From contig JBDRLO010000048.1 of assembly GCA_043812935.1 (NCBI GenBank), positions 1-9,283 of the forward strand: 9,283 nt of DNA. The letters are read 5' to 3'. This document shows positions 7,521 through 9,283 of this stretch, piece after piece. Origin of the DNA: JBDRNE01 sp043812935 (GTDB lineage Bacteria > Omnitrophota > Gorgyraeia > Tantalellales > Tantalellaceae). Position 1 is the first letter of the stretch. Every line of letters starts with the position of its first letter. The position numbers and the translations under genes are program-made. The notes beneath the pieces are model-generated. The model ran no database searches and was not told where the DNA came from. It was given only the letters and a program-made list of their open reading frames with translations.

Positions 7521-7568
7521 AAAATCGTTGTAATTACGTTATTTTATAACAAGTTACAGCGATTTTTT
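7521..7568 (+). terminator. Long hairpin with T-run, probable intrinsic terminator
   Basis: AAAATCGTTGTAA (7521-7533) pairs with TTACAGCGATTTT (7554-7566) in a 13-bp stem with one G-U pair. Inside it, GTTAT/ATAAC (7538-7542 and 7546-7550) form an apical stem with a TTT loop. A T-run from 7563 to 7568 follows the base of the stem. The wobble pair is only possible in the plus-strand RNA, so plus-strand termination is favoured. It would end a transcript from the promoter at 7363-7390 after about 170 bases. A smaller CGAAA/TTTCG hairpin (7494-7498 and 7505-7509) precedes it. Confidence 0.6.
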
Positions 7569-7570
7569 AT

Positions 7571-7698
7571 TTACACCAATTTTCATCCCAATTCCCACGA
7601 TTTAAGACTTCTTATAGACATCTATATGGACACCAATATTTTGAAATAGAAAAGACGCAAAGAAATTCAAAAAAAACCAACTTTTAATTAAAAAATGA
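7571..7698. other. Gene-free AT-rich stretch
   Basis: No open frame with a plausible start and ribosome binding site was found on either strand. The stretch opens with TTACACC next to the hairpin, which echoes the cassette-end motif downstream. The rest shows nothing I can name. Confidence 0.5.
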
Positions 7699-7699
7699 T

Positions 7700-7787
7700 G
7701 TTAACAAATTTAACATTGCCAAATTAGTTAAAGTGGGCTTTAACTAAATAGGACTAGTTAAGAAAATGTATTAACAAATTTAACTAA
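7700..7787. repeat. Cluster of seven TTAAC/GTTAA boxes
   Basis: Within 88 bases the 5-mer TTAAC occurs five times on the plus strand (starting 7701, 7710, 7740, 7771 and 7780) and its complement GTTAA occurs at 7727 and 7757. Two boxes are embedded in the identical 14-mer TTAACAAATTTAAC at 7701-7714 and 7771-7784, exactly 70 bp apart. TTAGTTAAAG (7724-7733) and CTTTAACTAA (7738-7747) form a 10-bp hairpin with a 4-base loop. AAATTAGTTAAA (7721-7732) has its exact complement at 7779-7790. This looks like a multi-site protein-binding array just outside the cassette end at 7793; the function is unknown. Confidence 0.6.
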
Positions 7788-7798
7788 TTTTCGTCGAT

Positions 7799-7838
7799 TT
7801 ACACTACAAAAGCAATTTTATGGTATAATGTAGTGTAA
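7799..7838 (+). promoter_or_regulatory. Cassette promoter inside a spaced palindrome (probable operator)
   Basis: TTACACTACA (7799-7808) and TGTAGTGTAA (7829-7838) are perfect 10-bp inverted arms separated by 20 bp. TATAAT at 7824-7829, preceded by TG at 7821-7822, is a strong extended -10 lying against the right arm. No good -35 occurs at 17 bp; TTTACA at 7798-7803 is 20 bp away. A protein bound to both arms would cover the promoter, which fits autoregulation of a toxin-antitoxin type operon. Transcription would start near 7836. Confidence 0.65.
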
Positions 7839-7856
7839 GGGGAAGGGGTGTGAAAA

Positions 7857-8162
7857 ATGAAAATTTTAAAAGGCATTTTAAGGGAAAGTAAACAATATTA
7901 TTTTGATGCGAAAAAAAAGATACAGAAAATGTTGAGTCGTTTGCCAAAAGGGAGTGTGAAGGAACGAAAAATTAATGGAAGAAGATATTATTATCTGCAG
8001 GAGCGTAAAGGTGCAAAAGTTATTCAAAAATATCTTGGAAAAGACAAACCGGAAAAATTATTAAAACAAATAAAAGAGCGACGATTATTGCGCGGCGAAC
8101 TTAAAAAAGTTAATGAAGCGCTTAGAATGCTAAAAAGGGCGGAAGGTAAAAAAAGTGGTTAA
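7857..8162 (+). CDS. Small basic protein, first gene of the nucleotidyltransferase cassette
   Basis: This 101-residue, strongly Lys/Arg-rich protein has no membrane segment. A predicted helical start (1-28) leads to a compact core, LPKGSVKERKINGRRYYYLQ (29-48), then KVIQKYLGKDKPEKLL (54-69) and a charged, probably coiled helical tail (70-98). The pattern of LPKGS, GRRYYYLQ and KYLGKD resembles short uncharacterised proteins that I loosely associate with the DUF6788 type; I cannot confirm this. The ATG at 7857 has a strong ribosome binding site, AAGGGGTG (7843-7850). The gene overlaps the downstream nucleotidyltransferase by 8 bp and is therefore co-translated with it. Size, charge, position first in the operon and the palindromic promoter suggest an antitoxin or nucleic-acid-binding partner. 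That is inference from context. Confidence 0.75.
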   Translation: MKILKGILRESKQYYFDAKKKIQKMLSRLPKGSVKERKINGRRYYYLQERKGAKVIQKYLGKDKPEKLLKQIKERRLLRGELKKVNEALRMLKRAEGKKSG

Positions 8163-8847
8163 CTTAATCCGAAAAGTACTAAAAATATTTGCGGACTGTG
8201 GTCTTTTTGATGAAGGTGTTGAACTTATTGGCAGTTGGTGTTTTCAATTATATCAAAAACATTTAGGAGCGAAGAATTTTCCGCTTGTTACACAAGACAT
8301 TGATTTTTTAATCCCAAATCCTTTTCGCGGCAAAGAGCATCCGGATTTTATTAAAAAATTAGGGGATTTAGGATTCAGGCATGATTTTAAACATGACGGG
8401 TCTTTATATCTGTGGAATGCTGAACTTAAAATAGAATTTATAACCCCGGAAAAGGGAAGAGGAGTTGATGAGGCAATAAAAATTAAAAAGCTTGGTCTTA
8501 ACGCGATTCCACTTAGATTTGTTATGCTATTATTGGAGAATCCCATAACTATTGTCGAAGATGGAATAAGTGTTTTAGTGCCGAATCCTGCGAATTTTTG
8601 TTTGCACAAACTTATTATCGCTTCCCGCAGAAGAAAATCAGATAAGAGATTGAAAGATCTACAGCAGGCTGTTTGTTCTTCTATAATCGTTGATAAGAAG
8701 AAAATTCACGAATTATTTTTATCATTACCGAAAAAGTGGCGGCAAGTTATTATTGATATGTTGGAGAATTCAAAAAAAGAACTGATTTTATATGTTAACG
8801 AAATAAATGAGCTGGAACGTACACTACAAATTGGAAATAAAAAATAA
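8155..8847 (+). CDS. Polymerase-beta-fold nucleotidyltransferase (AbiEii/NTP_transf-like), possible toxin
   Basis: The 230-residue protein has the minimal nucleotidyltransferase core. G26-S27 in LIGSWCFQLY is the GS motif, D48 and D50 in TQDIDF are the metal-binding DxD pair, and E94 in LKIEFITP is the likely third carboxylate. A following HKLIIASRRRKSDKRLKDLQQA segment (151-172) resembles the Lys/Arg and KDxxDL motif seen after the catalytic domain in AbiEii-type toxins. Such enzymes transfer nucleotides to tRNA, protein or small molecules; the substrate here is unknown. Pfam NTP_transf_8 or an AbiEii/AbiGii family are my best guesses. The GTG start at 8155 has GGAAGG (8141-8146) upstream and lies inside the end of the preceding gene, so the two are coupled. 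The last codons and stop fall inside the right-end palindrome of the cassette. Confidence 0.8.
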   Translation: MVNLIRKVLKIFADCGLFDEGVELIGSWCFQLYQKHLGAKNFPLVTQDIDFLIPNPFRGKEHPDFIKKLGDLGFRHDFKHDGSLYLWNAELKIEFITPEKGRGVDEAIKIKKLGLNAIPLRFVMLLLENPITIVEDGISVLVPNPANFCLHKLIIASRRRKSDKRLKDLQQAVCSSIIVDKKKIHELFLSLPKKWRQVIIDMLENSKKELILYVNEINELERTLQIGNKK

Positions 8848-8863
8848 TGTAGTGTAAATCAAC
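8820..8863. repeat. Right-end palindrome and terminal inverted repeat of the cassette
   Basis: TACACTACA (8820-8828) and TGTAGTGTA (8848-8856) are perfect inverted 9-bp arms with a 19-bp spacer, nearly copying the left-end element (7800-7837, 20-bp spacer). The outer arm extends to 8863 as the 16-bp terminal repeat. The inner arm and spacer encode the last residues and the stop codon (8845-8847) of the nucleotidyltransferase. The left copy's TATAAT has become AATAAT here, so promoter activity is less likely. Confidence 0.7.
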
Positions 8864-8962
8864 GGTGCAAATGTAAAGTATTCAAGATATGCTTATTTTA
8901 GGAGGCTAGTGCAACGAATATTTATTCACATTGTCAGATTTAATTTGTATTAGGATGATTTA

Positions 8963-8996
8963 GGGGACGCAATATTTATTTATCCTTGCGGTTCCC
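8963..8996. repeat. Hairpin repeat in the gene-free stretch 8864-9043
   Basis: GGGGACGCAA (8963-8972) pairs with TTGCGGTTCCC (8986-8996) in a 10-bp stem with one G-U pair and one bulged G, around a 13-base AT-rich loop. No T-run follows. GGGGAC...GTTCCC ends recall intergenic REP-like hairpins; the resemblance is impressionistic. The surrounding gene-free 180 bp shows no other clear feature. Confidence 0.4.
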
Positions 8997-9043
8997 ATAA
9001 TTGGGCATAGTTGGGGTTTTTAGTATTTTTTGTTGGGTGTAGC

Positions 9044-9086
9044 TTGACTTTATATCCCTAATGCTGTACACTTGTTTATAAGTGTA
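9044..9086 (+). promoter_or_regulatory. Promoter with overlapping palindrome for the AbiEi-like gene
   Basis: TTGACT (9044-9049) and TACACT (9067-9072) are 17 bp apart and form a good sigma-70-type promoter. The -10 is the left arm of a perfect palindrome, TACACTT (9067-9073) and AAGTGTA (9080-9086) with a 6-base spacer. This is a likely operator for autoregulation. The half-site TACACT is shared with the cassette ends at 7800 and 8820. Confidence 0.7.
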
Positions 9087-9107
9087 GGCAAATAGGGAGT
9101 GTTTGTG

Positions 9108-9283
9108 ATGGGGGCAAAAGAGACGAAACTCATTGAGTTTCTTAGGAAAAAGGGTGGTCTGGCGAGTTATTTTGAGCTTATTAAGGGGGGATTCAGTAAG
9201 TCTCTTCTTAATGCCGGTCTTACGAATAAGTGTATCAAAAGGATTGATAGGGGGCTTTATTGCCTGTCAGAAGGAATGTCATT
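9108..9283 (+). CDS. AbiEi-type antitoxin/transcriptional regulator, N-terminal part (cut by window end)
   Basis: From the ATG at 9108 the frame is open to the window end, giving 58 residues. AGGGAG at 9094-9099 is a proper ribosome binding site; a GTG at 9105 is an in-frame alternative. The peptide ETKLIEFLRKKGGLASYFEL, followed by GFSKSLLNAGL and a KRIDRGLYCL ending, has the spacing of the N-terminal winged-helix domain of AbiEi-like antitoxins. That domain has a helix pair after KKGG, a second helix before the wing, and the R(I/V)xRGxY wing strand. AbiEi represses its own promoter and neutralises the AbiEii nucleotidyltransferase encoded downstream. No partner gene is visible inside the window. 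The family call is from pattern memory and needs the full gene. Confidence 0.65.
   Translation, partial: MGAKETKLIEFLRKKGGLASYFELIKGGFSKSLLNAGLTNKCIKRIDRGLYCLSEGMS

Larger units (their letters stand above)
7793..8863. mobile_element. Candidate cassette bounded by 16-bp terminal inverted repeats
   Basis: GTCGATTTACACTACA at 7793-7808 matches the reverse complement of 8848-8863 (GTTGATTTACACTACA) at 15 of 16 positions. The 1,071-bp interval contains exactly two overlapping genes and one promoter. No transposase or recombinase is encoded, and I see no target-site duplication, so a mobile (non-autonomous) cassette is an inference. The alternative is a pair of regulator-binding sites that happen to flank the operon. 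Confidence 0.4.

Noticed and set aside
7510..7577. Integron attC-like site formed by the long hairpin
   Set aside because: The stem lacks the RYYYAAC/GTTRRRY core pair, and no integron integrase or cassette array is visible. A terminator explains the T-run better.
7485..7577. Group I intron interrupting the tRNA anticodon loop
   Set aside because: No conserved intron core was recognised and the tRNA 3' half (T-arm and acceptor strand) is not found anywhere in the rest of the window.
7571..7700. Possible minus-strand remnant of an integrase tail
   Set aside because: Short reading pieces are interrupted by stops in each frame and show no integrase motif I can name.
8901..8953. GGAGG followed by a GTG start and a 14-codon frame
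   Set aside because: The spacing is only 3 bases, the peptide is very short and AT-biased, and nothing supports it as a gene.
1..9283. CRISPR array
   Set aside because: No series of regularly spaced identical repeats with unique spacers occurs. The TTAAC cluster is too short and irregular.

Overview
The window is AT-rich bacterial DNA, all genes on the plus strand, in two parts of different character. No 16S or other marker settles the taxonomy. The gene order (tilS, ftsH, folP, cdaA, cdaR/ybbR, pdxJ, acpS, nnrD) resembles the folP-cdaA-ybbR-glmM-pdxJ-acpS-nnr order of Deltaproteobacteria and related deep-branching or uncultivated phyla. The low G+C and lysine-rich proteins suggest a candidate-phylum bacterium of the Elusimicrobiota/Omnitrophota kind. 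That placement is a guess.

Positions 1-7382 are a dense housekeeping block. The 3' end of queH (tRNA queuosine synthesis) is followed by a GC-rich palindrome, then tilS (tRNA-Ile lysidine). A good sigma-70-type promoter (1277-1305) starts ftsH (membrane AAA+ protease), folP (folate), cdaA and cdaR (cyclic di-AMP synthesis and its membrane partner), pdxJ (vitamin B6), acpS (acyl-carrier-protein activation) and nnrD (repair of hydrated NAD(P)H). Gaps are at most about 55 bp, and several genes overlap, so this looks like one long operon. The glmM gene, which commonly follows cdaA-cdaR, is absent. CdaR is reduced to about one YbbR domain.

Positions 7363-7570 are a junction. A perfect-consensus promoter inside the end of nnrD reads into the 5' half of a tRNA-Thr(UGU)-like gene. 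Its similarity stops in the anticodon stem, and it is followed by a long hairpin with a T-run. The 3' half of the tRNA is missing. This is either a scar of insertion or deletion, or a short tRNA-like RNA with its own promoter and terminator.

Positions 7571-9283 are accessory and AT-rich. They hold a cluster of seven TTAAC/GTTAA boxes, then a two-gene cassette: a 101-residue basic protein overlapped by a 230-residue polymerase-beta-fold nucleotidyltransferase. The cassette is bounded by matching 16-bp terminal inverted repeats, and each end also forms a spaced palindrome with TACACTACA arms. The left end contains the cassette promoter, and the right end overlaps the nucleotidyltransferase stop codon. 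After a gene-free stretch with a hairpin repeat comes a second promoter with a TACACT-type palindrome, then the start of a gene resembling an AbiEi-type antitoxin, cut by the window edge. The cassette is the best candidate here for an undescribed toxin-antitoxin or defence module.
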